A DNA stretch of 54,331 nt, from the NCBI GenBank assembly GCA_018654745.1, contig JABILA010000133.1:1-54331 (forward strand), written 5' to 3'. Source of the DNA: Alphaproteobacteria bacterium. GTDB lineage: Bacteria > Pseudomonadota > Alphaproteobacteria > UBA2966. Below the pieces are notes generated by a model, which worked only from the letters and a program-made list of their open reading frames with translations, made no database searches and was not told the DNA's origin. The position numbers and the translations under genes are program-made. Numbering within the stretch: position 1 is the first letter of the stretch; the number at the start of each line of letters is the position of its first letter. This document shows positions 18,075 to 27,592 of the stretch, piece by piece.

Positions 18075-20354
18075 TTGGACAAAAAACCACGCAAAATCAG
18101 AAACTTCCCTGACAAAAAGGATATCCTGACCTTCATCCAGGAAAGTCCGTCGAAGGTTGGCAAAAAAGAAATTGCCCGCGCCTTTGGTATCAAGGGCGAT
18201 AAAAACCGGATGCTGTTAAAACGCGTCATTCGGGAGATGAAAACCGAAGGCCTTATCGAAAAAGGCCATCGACGCAAAGTCCATGTCGCCGGCGAAATAC
18301 CGCCCGTCACGATTATTGAAATCAGTGAAATTGATGTCGACGGCGAATTATTTGCGCGCCCGGCCGTGTGGGAAGGTGAAGCGCCCCCGCCACGCATAAT
18401 CGTGACCCAGGGACGCAGTGGCGCCAAGGCCATGGCACCGGGCGACCGGGCACTGGCCCGCCTCAAACGCCTGTCAGACGATATGTACGAAGCCCGGATC
18501 ATGCGGGCCATTGGCGGCAGCGAAGAGGAAGTTGTCGGCGTCTTTCAACTGGTCAACGGCCAGGGTCGAATTCAGCCCACGGACCGACGGGCAAAATCTG
18601 AATATGCCGTGACAGGTGCGGACAGCCAGGGCGCAGCACCCGGCGATGTCGTCCTGGCAGAAGTTGTCGACGGTCGTAAAATGGGCCTCAAGCAGGTCCG
18701 GGTACGCGAAATCGTCGGACCAATGTCTGATCCCCGGACCTTCAGCCTGATCGCTTTGAAAAGTCATGGCATTCGCAATGTCTTTCCCGATGCCGCCTTG
18801 GCCGAGGCAGAAAATGCCACGCCAACCGGCCTCGGAGATCGCACTGATCTGCGCGATGTGCCGCTGATAACGATCGATCCACCTGACGCCCGTGATCATG
18901 ATGATGCGGTTTGGGCCGAAGCGGATGATGATCCAAAAAATCCCGGCGGCTGGAAAGTCCTGGTCGCCATCGCCGATGTTGCGGCGTATGTCAAAACGGA
19001 TTCAGCGCTGGACCGCGAGGCCGTGCTGCGGAGCAATTCGACCTACTTCCCGGACCGGGTTGTGCCGATGCTGCCCGAAGCCTTGTCGGCAGGTCTGTGT
19101 TCCCTGGTGCCGGATGAAGACCGGGCCTGCATGGCCGTCTATATGTGGCTGCGTGCAGACGGCAAAAAGCTGCGTCATGAATTTGTCCGCGGCCTGATGC
19201 GCTCACGCGCCCGGTTCAGTTATGCCCAGGTCCAGACGGCCATTGATGGCACGCCGGATGAGGCAACGGCCCCGCTGCTGGATGACGTGATCAAGCCCTT
19301 GTATGGCGCCTATGCCTCCATTGTTGAAGCGCGCAAATTACGCCAGCCGCTTGATCTGGATCTGCCCGAACTCAGCGTCAGTCTGGGTGATGACGGACGC
19401 GTCAGCCATGTTGCCCCCCGCGCCCGCCTCGATGCCCACAAACTTGTCGAGGAATTCATGATCGCGGCGAACGTTGCCGCAGCGGAAACGCTTGAGAAAA
19501 AGCGAAGCCCTTGTATGTATCGGGTGCATGATGTGCCAGCCGATGACAAGGTTGTATCGCTGCGCGAATTCCTTGAAACGCTCGAGTTTAATCTGTCCAA
19601 GGGCCAGGCGATCAAGCCACGTCAATTCAATGCCATTCTGGCCAAGGTCAAAAATACGCCGCAGGAACAGCTGGTAAATACCGTCATTCTGCGCAGTCAA
19701 TCCCAGGCTATCTACAGCCCCGACAATCTCGGTCACTTTGGCCTTGCCTTGCAGCGATATGCCCACTTCACCTCCCCTATCCGGCGCTATGCCGACCTGT
19801 TGGTCCACCGCGGTCTGATTTCCTCGCTGGGACTGGGCGATGATGGTCTGGCAGATGATGCCGGAGAAAAATTCGTTGAAATTGGCGAACAGATTTCGAC
19901 CATGGAGCGACGCTCATCTGCGGCAGAGCGGGAAGCCAATGATCGTTATATGGCGGCTTATCTCGAATCACGCACAGGTGCCACTTTCGCTGGACGCATA
20001 TCCGGCGTTGCCCGCTTTGGTCTGTTTGTCACCCTGGCAGAAATCGGCGCGGATGGCCTGGTGCCGATTCGTGATATTGGCTCGGAATATTTCCATCATG
20101 ACGAAGTGAACCACGCGCTTGTCGGTGAGCACAGTGGTGACGCCTGGCGGCTGGGAGATACCGTCGAAGTCAAGGTCGTCGAAGCGGACGCCATTACCGG
20201 TTCAGTACGTCTCGAACTGTTGACGGAGGCAACCCGTAAGATCAAACCCGGAAAGTCCGCTGATAAACGTGGCCGTAATACCGGCAGAAACACTCGAGGT
20301 CGTTCAGGAAAGCCGGGTCGGCCCAAAAATGTTCGCCATTCCAATCGTCGGTGA
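18075..20354 (+). CDS. rnr: Ribonuclease R
   Basis: A 3'-to-5' exoribonuclease of the RNase II/R family that degrades structured RNA, 759 residues. The order is an N-terminal helix-turn-helix-like segment (about 1-75), cold-shock OB domains, the catalytic RNB domain with Asp cluster in IDPPDARDHDDAV, and a C-terminal S1 domain (GRISGVARFGLFVTL) followed by a basic tail rich in Arg, Gly and Lys. The start is TTG at 18075, 12 bases after topA, with only weak ribosome-site purines, so expression may depend on coupling to topA. The topA-rnr pairing is common in Alphaproteobacteria. Confidence 0.95.
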   Translation: MDKKPRKIRNFPDKKDILTFIQESPSKVGKKEIARAFGIKGDKNRMLLKRVIREMKTEGLIEKGHRRKVHVAGEIPPVTIIEISEIDVDGELFARPAVWEGEAPPPRIIVTQGRSGAKAMAPGDRALARLKRLSDDMYEARIMRAIGGSEEEVVGVFQLVNGQGRIQPTDRRAKSEYAVTGADSQGAAPGDVVLAEVVDGRKMGLKQVRVREIVGPMSDPRTFSLIALKSHGIRNVFPDAALAEAENATPTGLGDRTDLRDVPLITIDPPDARDHDDAVWAEADDDPKNPGGWKVLVAIADVAAYVKTDSALDREAVLRSNSTYFPDRVVPMLPEALSAGLCSLVPDEDRACMAVYMWLRADGKKLRHEFVRGLMRSRARFSYAQVQTAIDGTPDEATAPLLDDVIKPLYGAYASIVEARKLRQPLDLDLPELSVSLGDDGRVSHVAPRARLDAHKLVEEFMIAANVAAAETLEKKRSPCMYRVHDVPADDKVVSLREFLETLEFNLSKGQAIKPRQFNAILAKVKNTPQEQLVNTVILRSQSQAIYSPDNLGHFGLALQRYAHFTSPIRRYADLLVHRGLISSLGLGDDGLADDAGEKFVEIGEQISTMERRSSAAEREANDRYMAAYLESRTGATFAGRISGVARFGLFVTLAEIGADGLVPIRDIGSEYFHHDEVNHALVGEHSGDAWRLGDTVEVKVVEADAITGSVRLELLTEATRKIKPGKSADKRGRNTGRNTRGRSGKPGRPKNVRHSNRR

Positions 20355-20455
20355 TGAATTGTCTCAGCACGGTTCGAATATCCGCACTTTCATTTTTCAA
20401 AAAATCTACTATTGTCCGGTTTCCCATTCAAACGATTATAAAGTGACCTGAGACC

Positions 20456-20920
20456 ATGTTTGGCTTGATGAAATTATTTGCCGCTCCGCCACCACCGGCC
20501 AAGGTTTCCGACGATTTCATGCCGTGGAAAGACGGTTACAAACTGGGTATCCGTTCCGTTGATTCCGATCACCGGATGCTGTTTGAACTGGTCAACAATT
20601 TCGAGCGCAGCGTCCGCAAGAAGGAAAGCACTGCGCAAATTTCCGTTACCATTGATGCTCTGGAAAATTACGTTGCCGAGCATTTCGATCGTGAAGAAAA
20701 ATATCTGGCTGCGGCAAGGTATCCTGGGCTTGGTGCGCACAAGGCCATGCACCGCGACTTGAAGCAGGATATTCAGGATTACAAATATGATTTTCATGAT
20801 ATGCCGGAAGATTTCGACACCGGCGAATTTCTGAATTTCCTGCGCGACTGGCTGAAAGACCACATTCAGTCTGAAGACTTTGCTTATGTGCCCTATGTCA
20901 AAGGCGAAAAAAAGGCCTAG
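20456..20920 (+). CDS. Bacteriohemerythrin
   Basis: A 154-residue four-helix di-iron protein that binds oxygen reversibly. All expected ligands are present: His39 (DSDHRMLF), His76 and Glu80 (HFDREE), His95 and His99 (HKAMH), His136 and Asp141 (HIQSED). The N-terminal 20 residues, with a Pro run PPPP, precede the W-x-D-x3-L-G start of the domain. It is a single-domain form with no attached sensor. A role in oxygen carriage or sensing is likely, but the partner is unknown. It is convergent with the Hpt-containing gene that ends at 20943. Confidence 0.93.
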   Translation: MFGLMKLFAAPPPPAKVSDDFMPWKDGYKLGIRSVDSDHRMLFELVNNFERSVRKKESTAQISVTIDALENYVAEHFDREEKYLAAARYPGLGAHKAMHRDLKQDIQDYKYDFHDMPEDFDTGEFLNFLRDWLKDHIQSEDFAYVPYVKGEKKA

Positions 20921-20942
20921 CGCAATATCGCATTATCGCAGA

Positions 20943-21725
20943 TCAGGTCAGGCCCGATACGATCAGGGCATTGGCAAGATCGTCGCTGAATGTCCCGCCT
21001 TTTTTGACGATAGGCACGTCTTCCGGCAAACCACTCAGACTTTTATGATCGCGGCTGAAACTGGTAAACAGCACAACCGGAATTGATTTTGTCACCGGCA
21101 TCGCGCGAAAGGCACACGCCAGGTCAACGCCGGTCAGGCCAGGCAATACACCTGACGCCATAACCATGTCGGGCTTTGTGCGCACGGCGTATTCAAGCGC
21201 CTGGATGGGTTGCTCAACGTTGGATACCCGGTACCCGCAGGCGCGCAGTTCTTTTTCGACAATGGTTGTCGCCGTACCCTTGGGCATGACGGTCATAACT
21301 TCGATTTCCAGGACTTCAATGGCTTCAGCATCAAATCCGGCACGTTTAACCGGCAAGGCGCGCACGATCTCTGCGGTGTTGGGATCATCCGCCCCCAACA
21401 CGCCATCGATGACATCCCGCATACGATCCAGAAATATCTGGACGTCGGCTAATACGTCGTCGTGTAAATCAGCTTCACTCTCGATAAAATCTTCAAGACG
21501 GTGGGCAATAACCGAAACCAGCGGATAACCAAAAGTTCCACCCATACCCTTCAGGCTGTGGGCAATACGTCTGAATTCGGACATTCTCTCGGGGGAATCT
21601 TCCTTGCCCTGACGAACTTCATCAACCAGTTCATCCAGGGTACCAAGGCGATCATCAGCTGTATCCAGGAATTCGCGGCGCAATCGCGCCATCATATCTT
21701 CCATGGCATTTGCCGCTTCAGCCAT
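20943..21725 (-). CDS. Hpt phosphotransfer protein with degenerate receiver domain
   Basis: The 260-residue product has an N-terminal Hpt domain with the phospho-accepting His56 in AHSLKGMGG, a linker rich in Asp and Glu, and a C-terminal CheY-like domain from about residue 140. The receiver lacks its phospho-acceptor: the usual Asp is Ser191 (PDMVMASGVLPG), and the N-terminal acidic pair is also missing, although the later Lys (VKKGG) is kept. It should therefore pass phosphate through the Hpt while the second domain acts as a binding or regulatory module. It could feed a phosphorelay; no cognate kinase is in the window. Confidence 0.82.
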   Translation of the reverse strand: MAEAANAMEDMMARLRREFLDTADDRLGTLDELVDEVRQGKEDSPERMSEFRRIAHSLKGMGGTFGYPLVSVIAHRLEDFIESEADLHDDVLADVQIFLDRMRDVIDGVLGADDPNTAEIVRALPVKRAGFDAEAIEVLEIEVMTVMPKGTATTIVEKELRACGYRVSNVEQPIQALEYAVRTKPDMVMASGVLPGLTGVDLACAFRAMPVTKSIPVVLFTSFSRDHKSLSGLPEDVPIVKKGGTFSDDLANALIVSGLT

Positions 21726-21943
21726 CGATCTTCCTTACTATTTTACCTGGGGCGTTTCCGTAAAAGCCGATACCACCCTGTTTACCCGATTGCACAGCAA
21801 ATTAACGCAATTTCAACGAAATACAATTATCCGGGAAAAATTATCACCCCTTGTCTTAGACCTGTTCCATGTCAGGCATTGCGCATGAGGTAGATTGCCG
21901 CCATATATTTGTATTCTTTCCTTCCTCTTGCGCCCAGGTCCAC

Positions 21944-22339
21944 ATGTCTTCTTCCAGAACAATCTCTGATCGCCCATGGTTTCAGGCCGTGGCTCGCGGG
22001 TTTCGTCGGCGCTGTCCCGGCTGTGGCGAAGGCCGCATATTCACCGGATACACCCGCGTCGCCCGGGAATGTAATCATTGTCAGGAAGAACTTTTTCACC
22101 AGCGCGCAGATGATGCTCCGCCTTATATGACCATCATGATCGTCGGACATATTGTTGTTCCCGGCTTACTGATGATGGAACGCGCATGGGCCCCGCCTAC
22201 CTGGGTGCAAATGTCGATCTGGCTGCCGACAACGCTGTTTCTCGCACTGGCGCTACTGCCCCTGACCAAGGGTGCCATTATCGGCCTGCAATGGAGTCTT
22301 CGCATGCATGGCTTTGGTGGTGAGGAAGATCACGTCTGA
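21944..22339 (+). CDS. DUF983 zinc-ribbon membrane protein
   Basis: 131 residues with two CxxC pairs near the N-terminus (CPGCGEG and CNHCQEE) forming a probable zinc ribbon, followed by two hydrophobic segments. This is the DUF983 family, of unknown function and widespread in Alphaproteobacteria next to nudix and rpmG genes. The ATG at 21944 begins MSSSRTIS; a start 25 codons further upstream (21869) would add residues without family support. Its TGA overlaps the next ATG (TGATG). Confidence 0.85.
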   Translation: MSSSRTISDRPWFQAVARGFRRRCPGCGEGRIFTGYTRVARECNHCQEELFHQRADDAPPYMTIMIVGHIVVPGLLMMERAWAPPTWVQMSIWLPTTLFLALALLPLTKGAIIGLQWSLRMHGFGGEEDHV

Positions 22340-23028
22340 TGACTAGTTCTGCAATTGTCCGACCAAAGGATGCTGCCAGCCTGATCCCTTTCCGGCGCAG
22401 CAACAAAGGTGAAATCGAAATTTTGATGGGCCGCCGCCACGTCAAACACAGTTTTGTGCCCGAATATTATGTCTTCCCCGGAGGACGCGTAGACCCGGAT
22501 GACCGGATCGCCATACCCGCAACAGATGCCCGTGAAGATGTCACAGCCCGTGTCGCCCGTTCATGCGGGCATGATCGCGCCAAGGCCAGAGCCTTTGCCA
22601 TGGCCGCCGTTCGGGAGACCTATGAGGAGACCGGGCTGATGCTGGGAAAACCCGGAAACCATCATTCAGACCAACAACCCCGGTCCTGGCAGCACGTTAC
22701 TGATTCAGGCTTTGATCCGGATTTGCAGTGCCTGGACTATGTCGCCCGGGCCCGCACACCGACCCGTTCTCCGATCCGATTTGATGCCCGTTTTTTCGTG
22801 GCCGATGCCGGCAATGCCGAAGGTAATCTGGCGGGCAGTGGAGAACTCGAAGACCTCAATTGGCGTACCCTGAAGAAGTGTATGGAACTTCAATTGATTG
22901 ATGTAACTGAATTCCTGCTGGGTGAATTCCTGCCTGACTATTTTGAGAACCCGCCGGTTAACGAGACCGCGCGACCCGTTCCCTTTTTCTGTTTTGTCGG
23001 ATTGAAGTCCCGCGTCATCTATGGCTGA
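22339..23028 (+). CDS. NUDIX hydrolase, CoA-diphosphatase-like branch
   Basis: A 229-residue NUDIX-fold protein. It has YYVFPGGRVD and the core REUxEExGU as VRETYEETGLML. The expected G-x5-E preceding it is replaced by a longer insert between PGG and the REE motif, as in the NUDT7/NUDT8-type CoA and acyl-CoA diphosphatases. The substrate is inferred from this resemblance only. The start overlaps the DUF983 stop and the stop overlaps the MFS start by 8 bases, so three proteins are made from one message. Confidence 0.82.
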   Translation: MTSSAIVRPKDAASLIPFRRSNKGEIEILMGRRHVKHSFVPEYYVFPGGRVDPDDRIAIPATDAREDVTARVARSCGHDRAKARAFAMAAVRETYEETGLMLGKPGNHHSDQQPRSWQHVTDSGFDPDLQCLDYVARARTPTRSPIRFDARFFVADAGNAEGNLAGSGELEDLNWRTLKKCMELQLIDVTEFLLGEFLPDYFENPPVNETARPVPFFCFVGLKSRVIYG

Positions 23029-24214
23029 GGGATCACCCAACACCGGCAAATCGGTCTTTGGTGAAATGCTCAGGCTCGACTTTCTGGCGTTGCTTTCAGC
23101 AGTTGCGGTTTTCGGGTTTTCGCTAGGTGTCAGTTATCCCATGCTGGGACTGGCCATGGAAGACATGGGCCGCAGCAACGCCTTCATTGGCCTCAACAGT
23201 ACCATGACCGCCGTTGGTATTCTTGTGTCCTCACCCTGGCTTCCTGCTGTTGCCAGACGTTTTGGACCAGGATTTGTGATGTCCGGGTCTCTTCTGATAA
23301 CGGCAATCTGTTTTCTGTCTTTTGGTATATTCTACGATCCGGACATCTGGCTGGTGTTGCGGTTTGTTATGGGTATGACCATAAACGGGCTGTTCATGTT
23401 GAGCGAAACATGGGTCAACATGATCGCCAACGACACGAACCGGGGCCGGTATATCGGGATTTATGCAACTGTTCTGGCGGGTTCGTTTGCCGCCGGTCCG
23501 GTCATGGTCCCGATCCTGGGTTTTCAGGGGATGTTGCCGTTTCTTGTCTGCACAACGGTCGTACTTGCCGGACTGGTGCCGCTGTTTATGGCTCGCAAAG
23601 TGATGCCGCAGATAAAACACGAAGCTTCCGAAGGGTCGGTCATTTCTTACCTTTTTCGTGTGCCCACATTGATGGGTGCGATCCTGTTACTGGCCTTCGT
23701 CGATTTTGCGGCTTTCAGTCTTATGCCGGTATATGCCGTACGCGCAGGTGTAGCGGTTGAGATCGCGCCCTATATGTTGGCGACACTGGCATTGGGAAAC
23801 GTCTTTTTACAAGTGCCCATCGGGTGGCTGTCAGACACTATCAACAGATACACAATTCTTATTATTTGCGGTGCCTTGACCATGGTCGGTGCGCTGGCAG
23901 TGCCACTTGTTATCGAAGATAGCTGGCTTATATGGCCATTATTGTTCTTCTGGGGCGGTATTGCCTATGGATTGCTGACAATCGCCATGGGGATACTGGG
24001 TACCCGGTTCAGCGGCTCCGCCCTTGTGTCAGCCAACGCAGCAACAGCACTCGCGTGGGGCCTGGGTGGCATTGTCGGGCCCTCTCTGGGTGGATATGCC
24101 ATGGACCTTACAGGTCCCCATGCCTTGATGTGGGTGGTGGCCTTTGGATGCCTGGTTTTCCTTATTATCGCTATTTCTCGCCATCCAGGCGCTTTGCGGG
24201 GATCAAGCTCTTGA
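23021..24214 (+). CDS. MFS transporter (YcaD-like)
   Basis: A 397-residue major facilitator with about 12 membrane segments. Family signs are SETWVNMIANDTNRGRYIG in the central loop region, GNVFLQVPIGWLSDTINR in the second half and GLGGIVGPSLGGY near the end. The SETW-N-RG-IG segment is typical of YcaD-like members. The transported compound is unknown. It overlaps the NUDIX gene by 8 bases, so co-translation is likely, and rpmG follows 66 bases later. Confidence 0.87.
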   Translation: MAEGSPNTGKSVFGEMLRLDFLALLSAVAVFGFSLGVSYPMLGLAMEDMGRSNAFIGLNSTMTAVGILVSSPWLPAVARRFGPGFVMSGSLLITAICFLSFGIFYDPDIWLVLRFVMGMTINGLFMLSETWVNMIANDTNRGRYIGIYATVLAGSFAAGPVMVPILGFQGMLPFLVCTTVVLAGLVPLFMARKVMPQIKHEASEGSVISYLFRVPTLMGAILLLAFVDFAAFSLMPVYAVRAGVAVEIAPYMLATLALGNVFLQVPIGWLSDTINRYTILIICGALTMVGALAVPLVIEDSWLIWPLLFFWGGIAYGLLTIAMGILGTRFSGSALVSANAATALAWGLGGIVGPSLGGYAMDLTGPHALMWVVAFGCLVFLIIAISRHPGALRGSSS

Positions 24215-24280
24215 CTTCGCTGTGATAGTGGCTATTTTCCGCGTTCAATAATTTTCAACCGCCCATTTGGAGGCGTCGTT

Positions 24281-24448
24281 ATGGCAAAATCAGCCACACA
24301 AAAGATCAAGCTCGTCAGCACCGCGGACACCGGTTTTTACTACGTTACCAAGAAAAACCCCCGCAACATCACCGAAAAGATGGTGTTGAAGAAATATGAC
24401 CCGGTTGTGCGCAAGCACGTCGAGTTCAAGGAATCAAAGATCAAGTAA
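24281..24448 (+). CDS. rpmG: 50S ribosomal protein L33
   Basis: A 55-residue ribosomal protein of the large subunit. It starts [14 protein letters not shown], continues [11 protein letters not shown] and ends [11 protein letters not shown]. It is the zinc-free (C-minus) form without CxxC pairs, usual in Alphaproteobacteria. The start is supported by GGAGG seven bases upstream. A strong intrinsic terminator follows 40 bases after the stop. Confidence 0.97.
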   Translation: MAKSATQKIKLVSTADTGFYYVTKKNPRNITEKMVLKKYDPVVRKHVEFKESKIK

Positions 24449-24452
24449 GCAC

Positions 24453-24471
24453 CTGACGCCTGTGGCGTCAG
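24453..24471 (+). other. Hairpin after rpmG
   Basis: CTGACGCC (24453-24460) pairs perfectly with GGCGTCAG (24464-24471) around a TGT loop. It lies between the rpmG stop and the terminator at 24488 and may stabilise the message or be a small attenuator-like structure. It has no T-run. Confidence 0.5.
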
Positions 24472-24487
24472 CGATATCTTGAAGACT

Positions 24488-24514
24488 AAAGGCCGCCTTC
24501 CGGGCGGCCTTTTG
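24488..24514 (+). terminator. Intrinsic terminator of rpmG
   Basis: AAAGGCCGCC and GGCGGCCTTTT form a GC-rich stem (GGCCGCC 24491-24497, GGCGGCC 24503-24509) with AAA on the left and TTTT after it. The A and T runs on both sides mean it can also stop pleD transcripts arriving on the minus strand, whose stop codon is at 24557. Confidence 0.85.
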
Positions 24515-24556
24515 CTTGCTTGTAGCTGAAGCTTTTCCGATTTAAGCGGTATTACT

Positions 24557-25942
24557 CTAGCTTTCTGTTGGTGGACCTTCGACAACGACAACACGGTTTC
24601 TGCCGTCGTTCTTGGCTTTGTACAGGGCTTCATCTGCTCTTTTGATCATCGTTTCCGGCACATCGCCGGGGCCGGAAACGGTCACGCCCAGACTGACGGT
24701 CACAACCAGTTCCCCAACATCGTGAGAGACCTTGAACGGTTGATCGCTGACATAGCCTCGCAGGCGTTCAGCAACAGTTTGCGCCACAGCCAGATCTGTT
24801 TCAGGCATGACGATCATGAATTCCTCTCCGCCATAACGGGCGGCAAGATCAATTCCCCGAACGTTCTGCTGGATACGAATGGCGAATTCTTTCAGGACTT
24901 CATCCCCGACATCGTGACCGTAGGTATCGTTCACAACCTTGAAAAAATCGATATCCAGCATGACCAGGGATACAGGACGTCCACCCTCCACGGCGCGCCG
25001 TACAAGGTTGCCAAGATGGGATTCCATATAGCGTCGGTTATGCAAGCCCGTCAGCACATCCGTCACTGCCATCGCCATGGACAGCTGATAGTTTTCACGC
25101 AATCGGTCCTGATAACGTTTGCGCCGTATCTGGGTCAAGGCGCGCGCCAGCAATTCGTTGCGGTCAATCGGCTTCATCAAATAGTCGTTGGCACCAATAT
25201 CCAGCGCCTTGACCAATTGGTCGATCTGATTGTCTTCAATCAGGACCAGGATCGAAGCCTGCCGGGTATCGTCCATCGTGCGCAGGCTTGAACACAAGCG
25301 CAGGCCATCACTGTCGCGCAACAACAGGCTGACAATAATCAGGTCAAAGTGTCCCTGGCGGGCGACATCCAGGGCCTTGTCGGGTTCAGTGACGACCGTC
25401 ACCTGGTTATCAACTTCCAGTGTCGACGTAATAACACGACCATCGGCGATGCTGTCATCGATAACCAGAATATTTGCGCCAGCTGTATCCAGATTGAGAA
25501 CAGCCCCTTCTTCGCCCAGCACACCAAATTTACTGGAGGTTTGTTCGCGCAATCGGAACTCATCCATCATCATTTTGAGGCGGACCAGAGACCGTACGCG
25601 TGCAAAAAGAGCGACGTCGTTAACCGGCTTTGTCAGAAAATCGTCTGCACCAGCTTCCAGTCCGCGCACCCGGTCGCTCGGTTCGCTGAGGGCCGTGACC
25701 ATAACGATAGGTATGTGAGAAAGTTTCGGGTCGGCCTTGACGATACGGCAAACCTCGACGCCATCCATTTCAGGCATCATGACGTCCAGAAGTACTATGT
25801 CAGGCGGGTCTTCGGCCATCAACGCCAAAGCATCACGGCCATTCATAGCGGTCGCTACCTCAAAGTACTCTGCCGTCAACTTGGCTTCGAGTACTTTTAC
25901 ATTCCGCAGGATATCATCGACGACGAGGACGCGGGCAGGCAT
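24557..25942 (-). CDS. pleD: PleD-type response regulator diguanylate cyclase
   Basis: The 461-residue product has two receiver domains and a GGDEF domain. The first receiver has phospho-acceptor Asp53 (VLLDVMMP); the second is a pseudo-receiver with Ser205 in that place, as in PleD of Caulobacter. The cyclase site is GGEEF (371-375), with the product-inhibition RxxD site at Arg362-Asp365. Phosphorylation is expected to dimerise it and produce c-di-GMP, controlling the switch from motile to sessile state. It lies 67 bases downstream of divK in the same direction, a conserved pair. Confidence 0.95.
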   Translation of the reverse strand: MPARVLVVDDILRNVKVLEAKLTAEYFEVATAMNGRDALALMAEDPPDIVLLDVMMPEMDGVEVCRIVKADPKLSHIPIVMVTALSEPSDRVRGLEAGADDFLTKPVNDVALFARVRSLVRLKMMMDEFRLREQTSSKFGVLGEEGAVLNLDTAGANILVIDDSIADGRVITSTLEVDNQVTVVTEPDKALDVARQGHFDLIIVSLLLRDSDGLRLCSSLRTMDDTRQASILVLIEDNQIDQLVKALDIGANDYLMKPIDRNELLARALTQIRRKRYQDRLRENYQLSMAMAVTDVLTGLHNRRYMESHLGNLVRRAVEGGRPVSLVMLDIDFFKVVNDTYGHDVGDEVLKEFAIRIQQNVRGIDLAARYGGEEFMIVMPETDLAVAQTVAERLRGYVSDQPFKVSHDVGELVVTVSLGVTVSGPGDVPETMIKRADEALYKAKNDGRNRVVVVEGPPTES

Positions 25943-26009
25943 TGAATTCCTTTATCACTACAAGCAAGTTTCAGGATCAACTGTTTCCTGAAAAAAAAGC
26001 AAACGTTCC

Positions 26010-26381
26010 TTATTCACTTCCAATAAATTGCTGAACTGTCGAGATCAATTCGTCAATGCGGATAGGCTTGGCTATATAGGCTTCACAGCCGCCTTCGCGT
26101 ATGCGGTCTTCATCCCCCTTCATGGCGAATGCAGTCACTGCCACGACCGGGATCTTTTTCAGTTCGTCATCGGCTTTAATCTGTCGAGTGACTTCAAGAC
26201 CGGAAACACCAGGTAACTGAATATCCATCAGGATCAAGTCCGGCATATGTTCGCGCGCCAGGGCCAGGGCATCACTGCCATCGCGTGTTTGCAATGTCTG
26301 ATAGTTATGCGCTTCCAGAAGATCATGAAATAATTTCATATTCAGTTCATTATCTTCAACAATCAAAATTGTCTTGGCCAT
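26010..26381 (-). CDS. divK: Single-domain response regulator DivK
   Basis: A single receiver domain of 123 residues with acidic pair Glu9-Asp10, phospho-acceptor Asp53 (LMDIQLPG), a Thr/Ala switch region ([10 protein letters not shown]) and the Lys in AKPIRID. DivK has no output domain; in related bacteria its phosphorylated form modulates kinases that control CtrA and cell division. Position before pleD and divergent from a DUF3572 gene is the usual alphaproteobacterial arrangement and supports the identification. Confidence 0.93.
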   Translation of the reverse strand: MAKTILIVEDNELNMKLFHDLLEAHNYQTLQTRDGSDALALAREHMPDLILMDIQLPGVSGLEVTRQIKADDELKKIPVVAVTAFAMKGDEDRIREGGCEAYIAKPIRIDELISTVQQFIGSE

Positions 26382-26625
26382 GTTACCTCTTTCTTAAATC
26401 TCATCTGCTGCTGGTCGATGAGAAAACGCTCCGTTGTACCAAAATACGCATCCCGGCTATTAACTTCAGGTTTTTTGACACCAGGGCATTTTACTTATTA
26501 TTCATCTACCATTATGACACAACAATGCCAATATGCTTGCGGTGTTTGCCAGATTTTGACAAATATCTTTCTCCAGAGGGCATCTGGTTCTTTTTTTTAG
26601 GTTATTTGGACGGTTTTCCAGCTTT

Positions 26626-26898
26626 ATGACACCTGATTCTGCGCAAATCATCGCATTGCAGGCCCTTGCCTGGATTGCGAGTGACGAAGACCTTTTGCAA
26701 GCGATGCTGGAACGCACAGGCGCCAGTGGTGACGATTTACGCGCCAATGCAGCTGACCCTGATTTCCTTGGCGCGGTGATGGATTTCCTGATGGAAAATG
26801 AAGAAGCCCTGACTGACTTTTGTGAAACCAGCAGCCTCAAACCCGAAATGGCCCGGCAAGTACGACATGCATTGCCCGGTGCCACGCCTGAATGGTAA
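26626..26898 (+). CDS. DUF3572 family protein
   Basis: A 90-residue acidic protein, mostly helical, with LQALAWIASDEDLLQAMLERTG and ending PGATPEW. This matches DUF3572, a family confined to Alphaproteobacteria and typically divergent from divK; the function is unknown. The gap to divK is 244 bases and must hold both promoters. It is followed after 13 bases by a HAD-like gene, then a ROK kinase, probably one operon. Confidence 0.85.
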   Translation: MTPDSAQIIALQALAWIASDEDLLQAMLERTGASGDDLRANAADPDFLGAVMDFLMENEEALTDFCETSSLKPEMARQVRHALPGATPEW

Positions 26899-26911
26899 TC
26901 ACGGACCGCAC

Positions 26912-27592
26912 ATGACCCTCAAAACACAAGATATAGACGAAGCCGTTGTCCAGCAGATGGACCAGCTGGAAATAGCATCTGACCGCCCCCTGATCATTGC
27001 AGATGCTGATGAAGTCCTGTTCCAGTTCATGGCCAGCTTCCTGGAATTTCTTGAAGCCAACAAATTTTGGTTCGATTGGTCTTCATTTGCCCTGAACGGC
27101 AATATTCGCCATGCAGAGACCGATGAAGTCGTAGACGGGCGTGTTATCCGCGATCTGATGCCACAATTCTTCAGCAAACACGCATCCAATATGACCCCGG
27201 TGGCAGACGCTGCAGCTGTATTGAACAGGCTTTCCGAGCGAGCGCAGATCGTTGTTTTGTCCAATGTTCCACTTGAAGCCAGGGAAGACCGGCTGGAATG
27301 CCTGAAGCAAAACGGTCTGGATTATCCCTTGATAGCGAACAAGGGGGCCAAAGGGCCCGTAGTTAAGAAGCTGGCACAAGTAACCGGCGTTCCAGCTGTA
27401 TTCATTGACGATATACCCCACAATCACAAATCGGTTGCGGATCATGCTGACCACGTATTACGTCTCCATTTCATCGCCCACCCCCGCCTCGCCAATTTGC
27501 TTGAGAAGGCTGAGCATGCCCATCACCGGGCGAACGACTGGCTTGAAATGGAAAATCTGATTAGTGATCACCTGAAAGCGTCCGGGTTCTGA
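26912..27592 (+). CDS. HAD-like hydrolase
   Basis: The 226-residue product has motif I as IIADADEVL (Asp31, Asp33), motif II around VLSNVP (Ser), a Lys in KGAKGPVVKKL and motif IV as FIDDIPHN. These are the HAD phosphatase landmarks, so it is probably a small-molecule phosphatase, though the substrate is unknown. Start ATG at 26912 (MTLKTQD) is chosen over an upstream start at 26822 that overlaps DUF3572. Its TGA overlaps the start of the ROK kinase (TGATG), so a link with sugar phosphates is conceivable. Confidence 0.75.
   Translation: MTLKTQDIDEAVVQQMDQLEIASDRPLIIADADEVLFQFMASFLEFLEANKFWFDWSSFALNGNIRHAETDEVVDGRVIRDLMPQFFSKHASNMTPVADAAAVLNRLSERAQIVVLSNVPLEAREDRLECLKQNGLDYPLIANKGAKGPVVKKLAQVTGVPAVFIDDIPHNHKSVADHADHVLRLHFIAHPRLANLLEKAEHAHHRANDWLEMENLISDHLKASGF

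Noticed and set aside
26460..26474. A possible CtrA site (TTAA-N7-TTTT) in the divK/DUF3572 gap
   Set aside because: The second half-site does not match TTAA, and such partial matches are common in AT-rich gaps.
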